A stretch of 64,000 nt of DNA, from contig NZ_LMUQ01000052.1 of assembly GCF_009765865.1 (NCBI RefSeq), forward strand, positions 342,864-406,863, written 5' to 3'. The stretch comes from Acidisoma sp. L85. Its GTDB lineage: Bacteria > Pseudomonadota > Alphaproteobacteria > Acetobacterales > Acetobacteraceae. The translations under genes were made by a program, and so were the position numbers. A model generated the notes under the pieces. The model was not told where the DNA came from. It saw nothing but the letters and a program-made list of their open reading frames with translations, and made no database searches. Shown here in pieces: positions 44,395 through 53,076 of the stretch (positions within the stretch are counted from its first letter, which is position 1; every line of letters starts with the position of its first letter).

Positions 44395-45321
44395 ATGGCT
44401 CTCTCCTTTCCTGAAGCCGTAAGGGTTGTTGAAAACGATCCCGAAGCACTTGGGGTCAACGATCCCTACGGATATATCGCGAACCTCAAGGCATTCCTGC
44501 GCGGTCAGCCGGATGACGCGCGCGTCGCAGTTCTGATCGCCGTCGATGCCGCGAAAAGCCTGATCGGCGTCGGCGGCGCGTTTTTTGTAGCACTTGCTGC
44601 ATTCATCCTCCTGTTTCGGTCCTCCATTAGTTCCGGGTTCACGGAAACCCTTCTGTTCCTGGTCGTCTCGACCGTCCTGACGGTCGTGAGCGTCGCAACG
44701 GGTCTTCTGGCAATTGGAACAGCCTATCGGCGTGGGCAGCAGCCTGCGGACCGGCGAGGGGCACCCTGGTCAACCAGGCCTTTTGGCTGGCTCCTTGGCG
44801 TTCAATCCCTGACTGGCGTGCTTGCTCTGGTCTTCTTCGCTCTGGCAGTCATTGCTTGGCATGGGGGAGGTGGCAATACCACCACAACTCAGGTCAGGGC
44901 GCTGCAAGACCGAATTGATTCCGTGAGTGCTCGCGTTGACCAACAAGCAGCGACGTTAATTCAGGCGAGCCGCACACCGGAAGTTCCGGCGGTTCAGCCT
45001 CCCGCGCCTGCACCCAGCATCGTCCCGCAGTTGACCGCGATCGCGACATCTCTGGACCAGCTTAAGGCAGCCATACCGCGTCAGATCACAGTCAACGTGG
45101 CCCAGGCCGCGCCGGTGCCCCAGGGACACGGAAGCTCTCGGGCGAAATGGATAAGGGTTCAGGAGGCGCTTGCCAGGCGCGGCTACTGGATTGGAGACGT
45201 TGACGGGATTCCCGGGGAGAGAACCCGCAAGGTCATTCGTGCTTATCAACGCACGATACCGGCGCCGCGCACCGGCTATCTCACACCGGAGCAAGCCGAC
45301 CAGCTGCTCGCCCGGCGATAG
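44395..45321 (+). CDS. Membrane protein with C-terminal peptidoglycan-binding domain
   Basis: A 308-aa protein. Residues 1-50 are soluble. Three membrane segments follow (ends near GGAFFVALAAFILLF, LLFLVVSTVLTVVSV and LTGVLALVFFALAVI). Then come a coiled-coil (VRALQDRIDSVSARVDQQ), a Pro/Ala-rich linker and a PG_binding_1 domain from about residue 247 (KWIRVQEALARRGYWIGDVDG). The last part should lie in the periplasm and touch the cell wall. I recognise no named family for the whole. ATG at 44395 with AAGGGA upstream. Convergent with the ACP gene. Confidence 0.75.
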   Translation: MALSFPEAVRVVENDPEALGVNDPYGYIANLKAFLRGQPDDARVAVLIAVDAAKSLIGVGGAFFVALAAFILLFRSSISSGFTETLLFLVVSTVLTVVSVATGLLAIGTAYRRGQQPADRRGAPWSTRPFGWLLGVQSLTGVLALVFFALAVIAWHGGGGNTTTTQVRALQDRIDSVSARVDQQAATLIQASRTPEVPAVQPPAPAPSIVPQLTAIATSLDQLKAAIPRQITVNVAQAAPVPQGHGSSRAKWIRVQEALARRGYWIGDVDGIPGERTRKVIRAYQRTIPAPRTGYLTPEQADQLLARR

Positions 45322-45356
45322 CGTCGGTCAAGCCACGGGACCGCCGAACACCGCAG

Positions 45357-45641
45357 CTAGGCCTGCCTCAGCGGCGTAACCGTTGCCGATGGCACCGAGT
45401 GTACTGCCGTCCGGGCATTTGCCGCCTCTATCGCGTCGAGCATGCGGCCCACCGTGGTGATGACACTGTCGTCTGGCTCGAACTCGGCCTGGCATTCCAT
45501 TTCCATCGCCATGTGAAGGGTCAGTCTCTCGAAACTGTCGAGGTTGAGATCTTCAGCGAGCCGGGCCTGATCCGTTAAGCGCTCAACGGGCAGTTCGACC
45601 TGGGCCGCCATCAAGTGGCGGATCTCTTCTCGATTGAACAT
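45357..45641 (-). CDS. Acyl carrier protein-like
   Basis: A 94-aa helical protein with the phosphopantetheine attachment motif DLNLDSFERL, where Ser36 follows Asp35. The C-terminal helices (MEMECQAEFEPDD, TVGRMLDAI) fit ACP, although Phe replaces the usual Leu after the Ser and a 20-residue tail is added. No ketosynthase, acyltransferase or synthetase gene is adjacent, so its partner enzyme is unknown. ATG at 45641. Confidence 0.8.
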   Translation of the reverse strand: MFNREEIRHLMAAQVELPVERLTDQARLAEDLNLDSFERLTLHMAMEMECQAEFEPDDSVITTVGRMLDAIEAANARTAVHSVPSATVTPLRQA

Positions 45642-45781
45642 GTTCCCCCCGCAAAGCCAGGCTCGCTGGCTTGTCGGCAGGAAATTTGGTGGAGGCAGGA
45701 TCGGTTCAATACATACCTTCAGCTATTTGAACACGGCTCAAGCCCAGGTCGGAGGAGAGGTGGCTGACAAGAGGCGGCCTA

Positions 45782-46765
45782 CTACTCACCAACTTGCAGG
45801 ACGATTTTGCCACGGATACGGGGGCGCGTGCCCTCCAGGATTTCATGCGCCGCCCGCGCCTCAGCGAGGGGCAGGACCGTGCCGATATTCATGGACAGCT
45901 GCCCCAATTCAATCAGCGCCGAGACCGACGACAGACGCTCGGTGGTAACCTCGACCAGGAAGAATCCCGCCGTCACGCCGCGCCGTTGAGCTAGGGTTTG
46001 GTCGGGGTCCGAGACCGCTGAAATCAACGTGCCGCCTGATCGCAATACCTCAAAGGAGCGCCGCTGAGCCTCGCCGCCAACGAAGTCCAGCACCACATCG
46101 ACTTCGCTTGCGACGTCCTCAAAGCGACCCAAACGATAGTCGACGACCTCAGTGGCGCCGAGTCCCCGAACGTGGCCGAGATCGTTGGTCCCGGCGGTTG
46201 CGATCACCTGGGCGCCGGCACGACGGGCAAGTTGGACCGCATAGGCGCCCACGCTGCCGGCGCCGCCATGAATGAGCACCTTGCGGTTAGCGATGGTGCC
46301 TGCCCGCTCGATCGCCTGTTGTGCCGTGACGGCGACCACCGGGACGGAGGCTGCATCGATAGCCGCTAGAGTGGCCGGGCGGTGCGTGATCATTGAGACG
46401 GACGCGAGGGCGTATTCCGCATAGGCGCCGGTGAACTGCGCATTCGTGACGCCGAAGACAGCATCTCCAGGTTGAAGTGTCACGACATCCGGCCCGACCG
46501 CCTGGATGATGCCGGATAGATCGGACCCCAACGTCAGCGGCAGGGGTTGCGGCAGCACACTTTTGCCGGCTCGGATCCAACCATCCCAAGGCCCCACCCC
46601 GGCGGCCTGTACTCGAACGAGAACCTGCCCCACACCGGGAGTTGGTGTTTCGACTTGTTCGAGTGCCATGACCTCAGGGGGGCCGAAGCGATGCACGCGG
46701 CAGGCCATCATCGTTGATGGGGCGTCGGGATAGGATTGAGGAGAGCGCTGGGTCTCGGACGCCAT
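45782..46765 (-). CDS. NADPH-dependent quinone/alkene oxidoreductase (MDR)
   Basis: A 327-aa zinc-independent medium-chain reductase. The core begins at MACRVHRFGPPEVM, after an 18-residue polar leader that may not be translated. It carries VRVQAAGVGPWDGWIR, the loop LTLGSDLSGII and the nucleotide motif HGGAGSVGAYAVQLAR. The likely role is reduction of quinones or enones. It diverges from the cupin gene across a gap rich in inverted repeats. Confidence 0.85.
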   Translation of the reverse strand: MASETQRSPQSYPDAPSTMMACRVHRFGPPEVMALEQVETPTPGVGQVLVRVQAAGVGPWDGWIRAGKSVLPQPLPLTLGSDLSGIIQAVGPDVVTLQPGDAVFGVTNAQFTGAYAEYALASVSMITHRPATLAAIDAASVPVVAVTAQQAIERAGTIANRKVLIHGGAGSVGAYAVQLARRAGAQVIATAGTNDLGHVRGLGATEVVDYRLGRFEDVASEVDVVLDFVGGEAQRRSFEVLRSGGTLISAVSDPDQTLAQRRGVTAGFFLVEVTTERLSSVSALIELGQLSMNIGTVLPLAEARAAHEILEGTRPRIRGKIVLQVGE

Positions 46766-46912
46766 GACGAGGGGCCTTTCCGCATCGGGTTGACGTGGTC
46801 ATACGCGAATGCGGCAATCCGTCCCATCTGACGGTCCTTCGCCGCTTTTGGTGCAAAGCGGTCGTTTGCCGATATTGCTAGGCAGGGCTCTGAGAATTTC
46901 ACAAGATCGGGC

Positions 46913-46939
46913 TATGCTTTGACCAAGCATAAGCTTGGT
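46913..46939. promoter_or_regulatory. Overlapping inverted repeats upstream of the cupin gene
   Basis: Two perfect 7-base dyads overlap: TATGCTT-N5-AAGCATA (46913-46931) and ACCAAGC-N4-GCTTGGT (46922-46939). They lie 23 bases before the cupin start, between divergent genes. This suggests an operator or mutually exclusive RNA hairpins. Confidence 0.55.
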
Positions 46940-46961
46940 TACCGATTGTGGGAAGATTGCC

Positions 46962-47429
46962 ATGCCTAAAATTGAAATCAGCGAGGTGGCGAAGCGGAAA
47001 GGCTCAGGGTACCCGCCGCCATTCGACGCAGTCTGTGCCGCTCGCGTGCGGCAGCGGCTGGGCGATGCTGGCGGGCTGACGGATTTCGGCGTCAATCTCA
47101 TGCGCCTGCCACCCGGCAACTGGTCGAGCCAGCGACATTGGCATTCGCATGAGGATGAATTTCTCTATGTCCTGGAAGGCGAGCTGACGTTGATCGAAGA
47201 TGACGGCGAGACAGTGCTTGCCGCAGGAGACTGCGCGGCCTTTCCGAAGGGCTCCGGCAACGGCCATCACATGGTCAATAGAGCGAGCATGACGGCAGTC
47301 TATCTCGAGGTTGGCACACGCTCGCCGGCCGACATTACTATATGCTCCGACATCGATATGATGAGCACCAATGCCGACGGGCGTTTCGTGCATAAGGACG
47401 GCACGCCTTACTTCAAACCCTCCTCCTAG
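46962..47429 (+). CDS. Cupin-domain protein
   Basis: A 155-aa single-cupin protein. Cupin motif 1 is HWHSHEDEFLYVLEGE, with His-X-His and Glu metal ligands, and motif 2 follows at FPKGSGNGHHMVN. The typical function is a small metal enzyme or sugar/ligand-binding protein; no substrate can be named. The ATG at 46962, with GGGAAG upstream, is preferred to a GTG 27 bases earlier. Confidence 0.83.
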   Translation: MPKIEISEVAKRKGSGYPPPFDAVCAARVRQRLGDAGGLTDFGVNLMRLPPGNWSSQRHWHSHEDEFLYVLEGELTLIEDDGETVLAAGDCAAFPKGSGNGHHMVNRASMTAVYLEVGTRSPADITICSDIDMMSTNADGRFVHKDGTPYFKPSS

Positions 47430-47599
47430 CGCGTGATGATTCAGTACTGCCGTGACCGACGAGGTAAAATGAGGATGGTTCAAACCAGACACATCCTGCT
47501 CTAGCGTGCTTCGGAGGTTAAGCCAGTCGACGGAAGATCTGATGTCGAGTTAGTCGTCTGCGCCCAGGCAAGAAAAATAATTGAAGGGAGATTCTCGGG

Positions 47600-48814
47600 A
47601 TGGCCATCTCGCATTCACCGATCGAAGGTATTTCCATCGATCAGCTCGGACATTCGCTGGACCAACTTTTTCGTGCCGCCATTGCGAATGGCGACTTGGT
47701 CGGCGGTGTCGCCATGGCTGGTACGGCTGACTCATTGCTGTACCAGGGCGCTTTCGGCTGGCGCGACCGCGAGACCGGCAGAGAGTCGGCCATCGACGAT
47801 GTTTTCATGCTCGCCTCTCTCACCAAGACCGTGACCGCCGTTGCCGCGATGCAGCTTGTCGAACGCGGAATACTGGATCTGGATGAGCCGATCGGCCGGG
47901 TCCTGCCGCATCTGGCGAAGCCGCAGGTGCTGGAGGCGTTTGCGGAGGATGGCGCGCCGATCCTTCGCCCGGCGCGGCAACAGATCACGCTGCGGCGTTT
48001 GCTCAGTCACACATCGGGGCTTGGCCACGAAATCTGGGATGCGCCTCTCCTTCGCTATCAGGCGATGACCGGAACTCCGGGTCTAGCAAGTCGAACCAAC
48101 GCGTCTCTCAACATGCCACTTCTCTCCGAGCCCGGTGAACAATGGCGGTACAGCATTGGACTCGAATGGACAGGCAAGCTGATCGAAGCCGTCACCGGCA
48201 TGACGTTGGGCAGCTATCTCCACGACAATATCTTCCAGCCTTTGGGTATGCACGACACGGGTTTCGGTATCCTGCCTCAGCATGCCGGCCGCCTGTCATC
48301 AGTCTATCAACGTGAACAGGACGGAACTCTCCGGCCGACCGAGTCCACCAGCCGCTCCAGCCGCCCTGGCGAATACGAGGCGGGTGGCGGAGGCCTTTAC
48401 GGCACCGCACCGGAGTTTTTCCGTTTCCTGTCGCTATTCCTCAATGAAGGGCGAGTTGGTTCGATCGAGATTTTGAGCCCAGCAACTGTGAAACTCATGG
48501 GTGAGAATCAGATCAGCGAACTTCTGGTCAACCCGATGCGGACCGCGCAGCCTACATTGTCGAATGATTTCGAACTTTATCCGGGCATGCCGAAGGGATG
48601 GGGCTTGAGCGGCATGATTACGCATAAGCCTGGACCCAATGGTCGCAGTGCGGGCAGTGTTGCGTGGGGCGGCCTCGCCAACTGCTATTTCTGGCTGGAT
48701 CCAAGCCGAGAACTCGCCGCGCTGTTCCTCACTCAGATTTTGCCATTTGGCGATGCGCGTAGCTTGAACGTCCTGGGTGGCTTTGAGCGTGAGCTATACC
48801 GCGCCCTGGGGTAA
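47600..48814 (+). CDS. Serine hydrolase of the class C beta-lactamase/EstB family
   Basis: A 404-aa protein with the penicillin-binding-protein-like fold. The nucleophile is Ser73-Leu-Thr-Lys76, the second element is Tyr-Ser in WRYSIGLEW and a Gly-rich loop (GGGLYGTAPEF) occurs late. There is no signal peptide, and the KTG box of true beta-lactamases is not evident (HKPGPNG region). This fits EstB-type esterases rather than antibiotic hydrolysis. AAGGGAG precedes the ATG. It converges with the beta-propeller gene. Confidence 0.83.
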   Translation: MAISHSPIEGISIDQLGHSLDQLFRAAIANGDLVGGVAMAGTADSLLYQGAFGWRDRETGRESAIDDVFMLASLTKTVTAVAAMQLVERGILDLDEPIGRVLPHLAKPQVLEAFAEDGAPILRPARQQITLRRLLSHTSGLGHEIWDAPLLRYQAMTGTPGLASRTNASLNMPLLSEPGEQWRYSIGLEWTGKLIEAVTGMTLGSYLHDNIFQPLGMHDTGFGILPQHAGRLSSVYQREQDGTLRPTESTSRSSRPGEYEAGGGGLYGTAPEFFRFLSLFLNEGRVGSIEILSPATVKLMGENQISELLVNPMRTAQPTLSNDFELYPGMPKGWGLSGMITHKPGPNGRSAGSVAWGGLANCYFWLDPSRELAALFLTQILPFGDARSLNVLGGFERELYRALG

Positions 48815-48830
48815 CAGCTTTGACGCCTGA

Positions 48831-49499
48831 CTACTTTTCCGTGGAGCGGCTGGCCGTCGTGGAGCCTGCGCTCGGCCGGCGGACGGCCCGGACCTTTCCG
48901 CTGCTTCCGCCGCCGCAGAAAAACCGATCGCCGCCATCGGATTCGAGCCCGGAGACGCCAGTGCCCTGCGGCATCTCGAGACTTTCCAGAACCTCTCCCG
49001 TCTGAGGATTGATCTGCCGCAATTCGCTCTCCTCGCCCTCCCAGGTCCCGTGCCAGAGCTCGCCGTCGATCCACGTGACACCGGTGACGATGCGGTTGGA
49101 TTTGATGGTGCGAAGAATTGCCCCGGTCTCGGGATCGATTTCGTGGATCTTCCGTTCCCTGGGCTGGCCCACCCAAAGTGTTCCTTCGGCCCAGGCAAGT
49201 CCTGAATCGCTGCCTTCGCCAGGCGCCGGGATGGTGGCGAGCACCTGACCGGTCTTCGGATCAATCTTCTGGATGCGATCCTCAGCGATCTGGAAGAGAT
49301 GTTCGCCGTCGAAGGCGGTTCCGGCATGTGCAGCGACATCGAGCGACCGAACCGCCTCGCCGCTCACCGGATCTACGGCTTTGAGCGTGTCCCCAGCGGC
49401 GAACCAGATGTGCTGACCGTCAAAGGTGACGCCGTTCACCCTATCGGTTCCCGGAAAAGGGCCATACTCGCGGAGGATTTCGGCTGCGGATCGTTTCAT
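48831..49499 (-). CDS. Beta-propeller repeat protein (PQQ-/glutaminyl-cyclase-like)
   Basis: A 222-aa protein built of about five repeats of a W/L-x-D-P-x-T/S-G type blade, such as KAVDPVSGEA, KIDPKTGQV, EIDPETGAI and QINPQTGEV. No signal peptide, so cytosolic. Enzyme activity cannot be told from the sequence; it resembles streptogramin-lyase-like and glutaminyl-cyclase-like propellers. It lies 9 bases downstream of the HTH regulator gene and shares its operon. Confidence 0.78.
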   Translation of the reverse strand: MKRSAAEILREYGPFPGTDRVNGVTFDGQHIWFAAGDTLKAVDPVSGEAVRSLDVAAHAGTAFDGEHLFQIAEDRIQKIDPKTGQVLATIPAPGEGSDSGLAWAEGTLWVGQPRERKIHEIDPETGAILRTIKSNRIVTGVTWIDGELWHGTWEGEESELRQINPQTGEVLESLEMPQGTGVSGLESDGGDRFFCGGGSSGKVRAVRRPSAGSTTASRSTEK

Positions 49500-49508
49500 G
49501 CGGTCAAA

Positions 49509-50732
49509 CTAGCTACTCGGCAGGGGGCCGGGGAGTAACAAGATTGTCGGGAAGCCCGGCATCGGCGGGGTCATCCAGCGGCGCGCGCGACCGCCGCCAA
49601 AGGACTGCACCTTGCCGGTGCCCGCAAGCGCATCGAGCGCCCGTTGCACTGTGCGCGCGCTGACGCCGAGCGCGATCGCCAGCGCCGAGCTCGACCAGGA
49701 CTCGCCATCGGAGAGGAAAGCGAGGACCGCCGCATGCGGCTCCTCGACGGGCGGCGCCAATACGACGATTTCCTGCGTGGCGCGATACGGCGTCAGTGTG
49801 AAGCCTTCCTTCGTCGCGTTGACCTCCGCCAGCGTCCGAAGCGCTTCCCGAAGCCGCCCGACCTCAACCCGCAGCCGGGCGCGGTGGGTTTCATCGGGGT
49901 GCTTTGAGTGGAAGGCGCGTGCGATGAGCGCGTTCCTTGGTGCGTCTCCGGGCCAGGCTTCTCCCAATGCCCGAGCGAGCGTGAACAAGATGGGGCGTGT
50001 CGCGAGCGAGACCGTCGAGCGGGCGTCACACACGACATAGCGGCAGGCGTCCACGACGAGAGCCTCCGACGCCAGCAGTGCTTCGACCTCCTCAAGCAGA
50101 AGTGGCCGTTCCGCGCCTTTCGCGATCAGGCGTGCCGCGGTCGTCCTCATCACGAGCGATGCGCTTTCGACCTCCGCCGTCAGCGCGGGAATGCCGGCCT
50201 CGATTGCCGCCTGCTCGGCGCGTACGAGCGCCGCGCGCGCGGCTTTCGTCCGCAGGCGCCGCATCGCGATCCCGGCGACAACGAGTTCGTGGGCGACCCT
50301 CGACGCAGGTGGCAGGGGTGTCGAGTCGAGTTCGGCGAGCATGCGCTCGGCCTCGTCCAGGCGACCGATCAGGAGCAGGCGGCGCACCGCCAAAGTTCGC
50401 GCATGCGCGGCGTTCACCCGGTCGCCATTCGCCTCGAGCGTCGCCCGCGCTGCCTCGAGCGTCTTCGCGGGCCAGGCGAGGTCGCGCGACACGAGAGCGA
50501 TCTCGGCCTCGGCGACGACGCATCTTGCGCGGGCCACAGCTTCTTTTGGGCTGAAGGCGCGGGCGGCACGCCGGAGGAGGGCCTTTGCTCGAACGAGATC
50601 GCCGAGCTGGGCCATTGCGATGCCTCGGAGGGCGAGTGCGGGCGCGTCCTCACGCAGGGCGATTCGTTTCAATGCCCCGAGGGGATCACCTGCCGCGAGG
50701 GCGCGGGCGGCGGCCGTGATCAGCGAGTCCAA
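49509..50732 (-). CDS. Regulatory protein with TPR-like helices and a C-terminal helix-turn-helix
   Basis: A 407-aa protein. Residues 1-230 are Ala/Arg-rich alpha-helical hairpins (MAQLGDLVRAKALLRRAA, IGRLDEAERMLAEL) of the TPR type. The C-terminus has a winged-helix element (SSALAIALGVSARTVQRALDALAGTGKV). The start is TTG at 50732 with no strong alternative. It probably controls the beta-propeller gene behind it, and perhaps the divergent small membrane protein; this is inferred from position. Confidence 0.75.
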   Translation of the reverse strand: MDSLITAAARALAAGDPLGALKRIALREDAPALALRGIAMAQLGDLVRAKALLRRAARAFSPKEAVARARCVVAEAEIALVSRDLAWPAKTLEAARATLEANGDRVNAAHARTLAVRRLLLIGRLDEAERMLAELDSTPLPPASRVAHELVVAGIAMRRLRTKAARAALVRAEQAAIEAGIPALTAEVESASLVMRTTAARLIAKGAERPLLLEEVEALLASEALVVDACRYVVCDARSTVSLATRPILFTLARALGEAWPGDAPRNALIARAFHSKHPDETHRARLRVEVGRLREALRTLAEVNATKEGFTLTPYRATQEIVVLAPPVEEPHAAVLAFLSDGESWSSSALAIALGVSARTVQRALDALAGTGKVQSFGGGRARRWMTPPMPGFPTILLLPGPLPSS

Positions 50733-50816
50733 CCGAATCCCGCCACACTTGTCACTCCCGCGCCTCGACAGCTCAGGGGCAGTCTAACTCGCGACAACAG
50801 CCGGGAGTTAGCGGCG

Positions 50817-51140
50817 ATGACGACACACTCGACCGAGACATTCGCGTTCCCGTGGGCCGGATCGGCTCCGCGGTGCGAGGCGGCCGCTTGCGAAGGCGGC
50901 AAGGCGGCCGGGTTCGGTTTGGCCGACTGGCTATGCCTCGCCGCCGCGCCCGCCTTCGCCCTCATGGCGCTGCTTACCGGTGTTCTCGGCGGCGGTCAGC
51001 CGCAGATGCTTTGCTCGGCCATGGCGGGCCCGTCACTGCTGAACGGCATGGTCCTGATGTATGTGCTGATGAGCGCCTTCCATTCGGCGCCTTGGCTGAG
51101 GCTGATTTCCAGACGGCGTGGCGGCACTCATTCAGGCTGA
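50817..51140 (+). CDS. Small membrane protein of unknown function
   Basis: A 107-aa protein with two hydrophobic segments (WLCLAAAPAFALMALLTGVLG and LLNGMVLMYVLMSAF) and a cysteine-containing N-terminus (RCEAAACEGG). GGGAG lies nine bases before the ATG at 50817. The same frame is open far upstream, but that part only overlays the opposite gene and is not coding. It is divergent from the TPR/HTH regulator by 84 bases. I recognise no family. Confidence 0.7.
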   Translation: MTTHSTETFAFPWAGSAPRCEAAACEGGKAAGFGLADWLCLAAAPAFALMALLTGVLGGGQPQMLCSAMAGPSLLNGMVLMYVLMSAFHSAPWLRLISRRRGGTHSG

Positions 51141-51194
51141 TCGGGCCGAGTGCTCGCCGGCAGGCTCGTTTTTTAAGCCGCGCTCATGCCACCG

Positions 51195-51297
51195 CGTCAT
51201 GCTCGGCGAAGGCCGAGCATCCACGCCTTCGCTTGCTCGACAAAGGCAAGGCGTGGATGGCACGGGGTGCCCCGCACGCCTTCGCGTGCCATGACGG
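51195..51297. repeat. Interspersed structured repeat, copy A
   Basis: A 103-base element whose reverse complement matches 59155-59257 exactly in its outer 48 and 31 bases or so; only about 24 central bases differ. It contains hairpins: ATGCTCGGC with GCCGAGCAT, CCACGCC with GGCGTGG, and GCACGC with GCGTGC. It lies in the gap before the phosphonate permease gene. This looks like a REP/RIME-type palindromic element of the genus. Confidence 0.88.
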
Positions 51298-51344
51298 TTC
51301 TCTCGGTGCCGGTTAGTACCAGTTCACCACTTGCTCATCGTACG

Positions 51345-52193
51345 CTATTGGCTTGCGAGCTTCGCGGCCGGGGAGGGGCGGCCAGTGCGTGACCACGCCA
51401 GAGCTCGGCCCCAGGGCAAGGCGATGCCGATGAGGACGAGCAGGGCGCAGCCCAGGAGAAGCACTGACAGAGCGGAGGCGGGGAGGTAGTAGCCGCGCTC
51501 GACCTCACCCAGTATAAGCACAGGCGCCGTCGCGAAGCCGGGCGGATAAACCGTCATCGTGGCGCCCAGCTCGCCGATCGAGATGGCGAAGGCGATGGCG
51601 AGGCTGGAGCGGATGGCCGGTGCCATCTGGGGCAGCACGATCCGGCGCAGCACCATCGCCGGCGGAGCGCCCAGGCTGCTCGCCGCTTCCCGCAGCACGA
51701 CAAGTTCGCGGCGAAGGGCAGAGGCGGCGCTGCGGTAGCAGAAGGGCAATACCAGCGCGAGTTGCGCGGCCAATACGATCAGGCCGGAATCGGAGAAGCC
51801 GGGCGGCACGTCGTGATAGGCGATGAGGATGCCCAGGCCGAGCACGACACTTGGGATCCCATTGGGCACCATGACGAGCAGATCGAGCAAGGCGCCGCCA
51901 CGCTCTCGGCCTCGTTCCTCAAGTGTCAGCGCCAGCCAGAGGCCAAGGACAGTGCCGAGCACGGCAACCGCCGCGGCGACCTCGAGGCTTGTCGCCAGAG
52001 CGGACCAGTCGTCGGCGCCGAGGCGTTCGAACCAGCGTAGCGTGAGGGTTGTCGGGAGAACGGTGCCGCCCCAGCGCTTGGCGAAGCTCGACAGCAAGAC
52101 GGTCGCGACCGGCAGGATGAAGAGCCAGGCACAAGCCAGTGTCGCGATGGCCGCGGCGAGCAGCCGCCAATGGCGGGTCCGGTCAGCGAGCAA
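51345..52193 (-). CDS. phnV: Phosphonate-type ABC transporter permease (PhnV-like)
   Basis: A 282-aa inner-membrane permease with six predicted segments and the EAA loop SLGAPPAMVLRRIVLP. Its loop is identical over about 20 residues to that of the next permease. The family fits the 2-aminoethylphosphonate/iron-type importers (PhnU/PhnV). The start is TTG at 52193, overlapping the upstream permease by 11 bases. It is the last gene of the leftward transport operon. Confidence 0.78.
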   Translation of the reverse strand: MLADRTRHWRLLAAAIATLACAWLFILPVATVLLSSFAKRWGGTVLPTTLTLRWFERLGADDWSALATSLEVAAAVAVLGTVLGLWLALTLEERGRERGGALLDLLVMVPNGIPSVVLGLGILIAYHDVPPGFSDSGLIVLAAQLALVLPFCYRSAASALRRELVVLREAASSLGAPPAMVLRRIVLPQMAPAIRSSLAIAFAISIGELGATMTVYPPGFATAPVLILGEVERGYYLPASALSVLLLGCALLVLIGIALPWGRALAWSRTGRPSPAAKLASQ

Positions 52194-53076
52194 GACGAAG
52201 CTGCCTGCCCGCGAGGTGGCGATAGAGCCCGTACAGGCAGAGCGAGATCGCCAGCATGATGACTGCCATAGCGGCGGCCGCGTGAAGATTGAGGTCGACC
52301 GTCGCGGCGCTGTAGATCGCGACCGGCAAGGTCACGAGCTTGACGCTACCGAGCACCAGCGGAATGCCGAATTCGTTGAGCGTGAGCAAGGTGCAAAGGA
52401 TGACGCCGGCGGCTATGCCGGGCAGCGCAAGCGGCAGGACGATCCGCCGGAGCACCATGGCCGGGGGCGCCCCCAGGCTGCTCGCGGCCTCCATCAGCCG
52501 GCGGTCGAGGAGTGAGAGCGACGCCATTGTCGGACGCACGACGAAGGGTGTGTAGAACATGACCTCCGCCAGCACGACGCCACCGAAGCCAAAGAGGAAG
52601 TTGAGTGGCGGGTGGGCCAGGCCGAATACATGCATCAGCGCCAGGCTGATCGCGCCTTGGCTGCCGTAGAGAAAGATCATCGAGAAGGCGACCAGGAACG
52701 AAGGAAAGGCGACGAAGAGCTCGAGAAATCGCACCAGAATGCCGGTGCCGGGGACTGGAAAGAAAAACAATAGTCCCGCCAATACGATGCCCAGCAGGGA
52801 GGCCAGACCGGCGCTGCAAAACACGATCAGCATCGTGGTGCCGAATACGCTCCAGACCGTGCCGCCGCCGAAGAAACTCGTGAACCCGTCGAGGCTTAAT
52901 CCGTGGTCTCCGGTCACGCTCAGCAGTAGCAGGCGCAGCAACGGGTAGAAGATCAGGGGCAGCAGGACCAGCAGGGTGACCGCCGCGAGGTTTAATGATG
53001 CTCCCCAGCGCCAGGTGGAGGCGCGGGTCACGGTGATCGCGGCTGCGTCAGACGCCGACAAGCACGGCGTCCTCAT
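52183..53076 (-). CDS. phnU: Phosphonate-type ABC transporter permease (PhnU-like)
   Basis: A 297-aa permease with six hydrophobic segments and an EAA loop (residues SLGAPPAMVLRR) before LALPGIAAGVILC. Its start is uncertain: ATG at 53076 overlaps the ATPase gene by 29 bases and has no ribosome site; a GTG further in (VTRASTW) is possible. It forms a heteromeric channel with PhnV, driven by the PhnT-like ATPase upstream. Confidence 0.77.
   Translation of the reverse strand: MRTPCLSASDAAAITVTRASTWRWGASLNLAAVTLLVLLPLIFYPLLRLLLLSVTGDHGLSLDGFTSFFGGGTVWSVFGTTMLIVFCSAGLASLLGIVLAGLLFFFPVPGTGILVRFLELFVAFPSFLVAFSMIFLYGSQGAISLALMHVFGLAHPPLNFLFGFGGVVLAEVMFYTPFVVRPTMASLSLLDRRLMEAASSLGAPPAMVLRRIVLPLALPGIAAGVILCTLLTLNEFGIPLVLGSVKLVTLPVAIYSAATVDLNLHAAAAMAVIMLAISLCLYGLYRHLAGRQLRLAR

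Noticed and set aside
47600-48814. Calling the second serine hydrolase a beta-lactamase
   Set aside because: It has the SxxK motif but no signal peptide and no evident KTG box, so an EstB-like esterase is more likely.
49908-50816. Upstream extension of the small membrane protein frame
   Set aside because: It overlays the antisense of the TPR/HTH gene; only the part from 50817 has a ribosome site and membrane segments.
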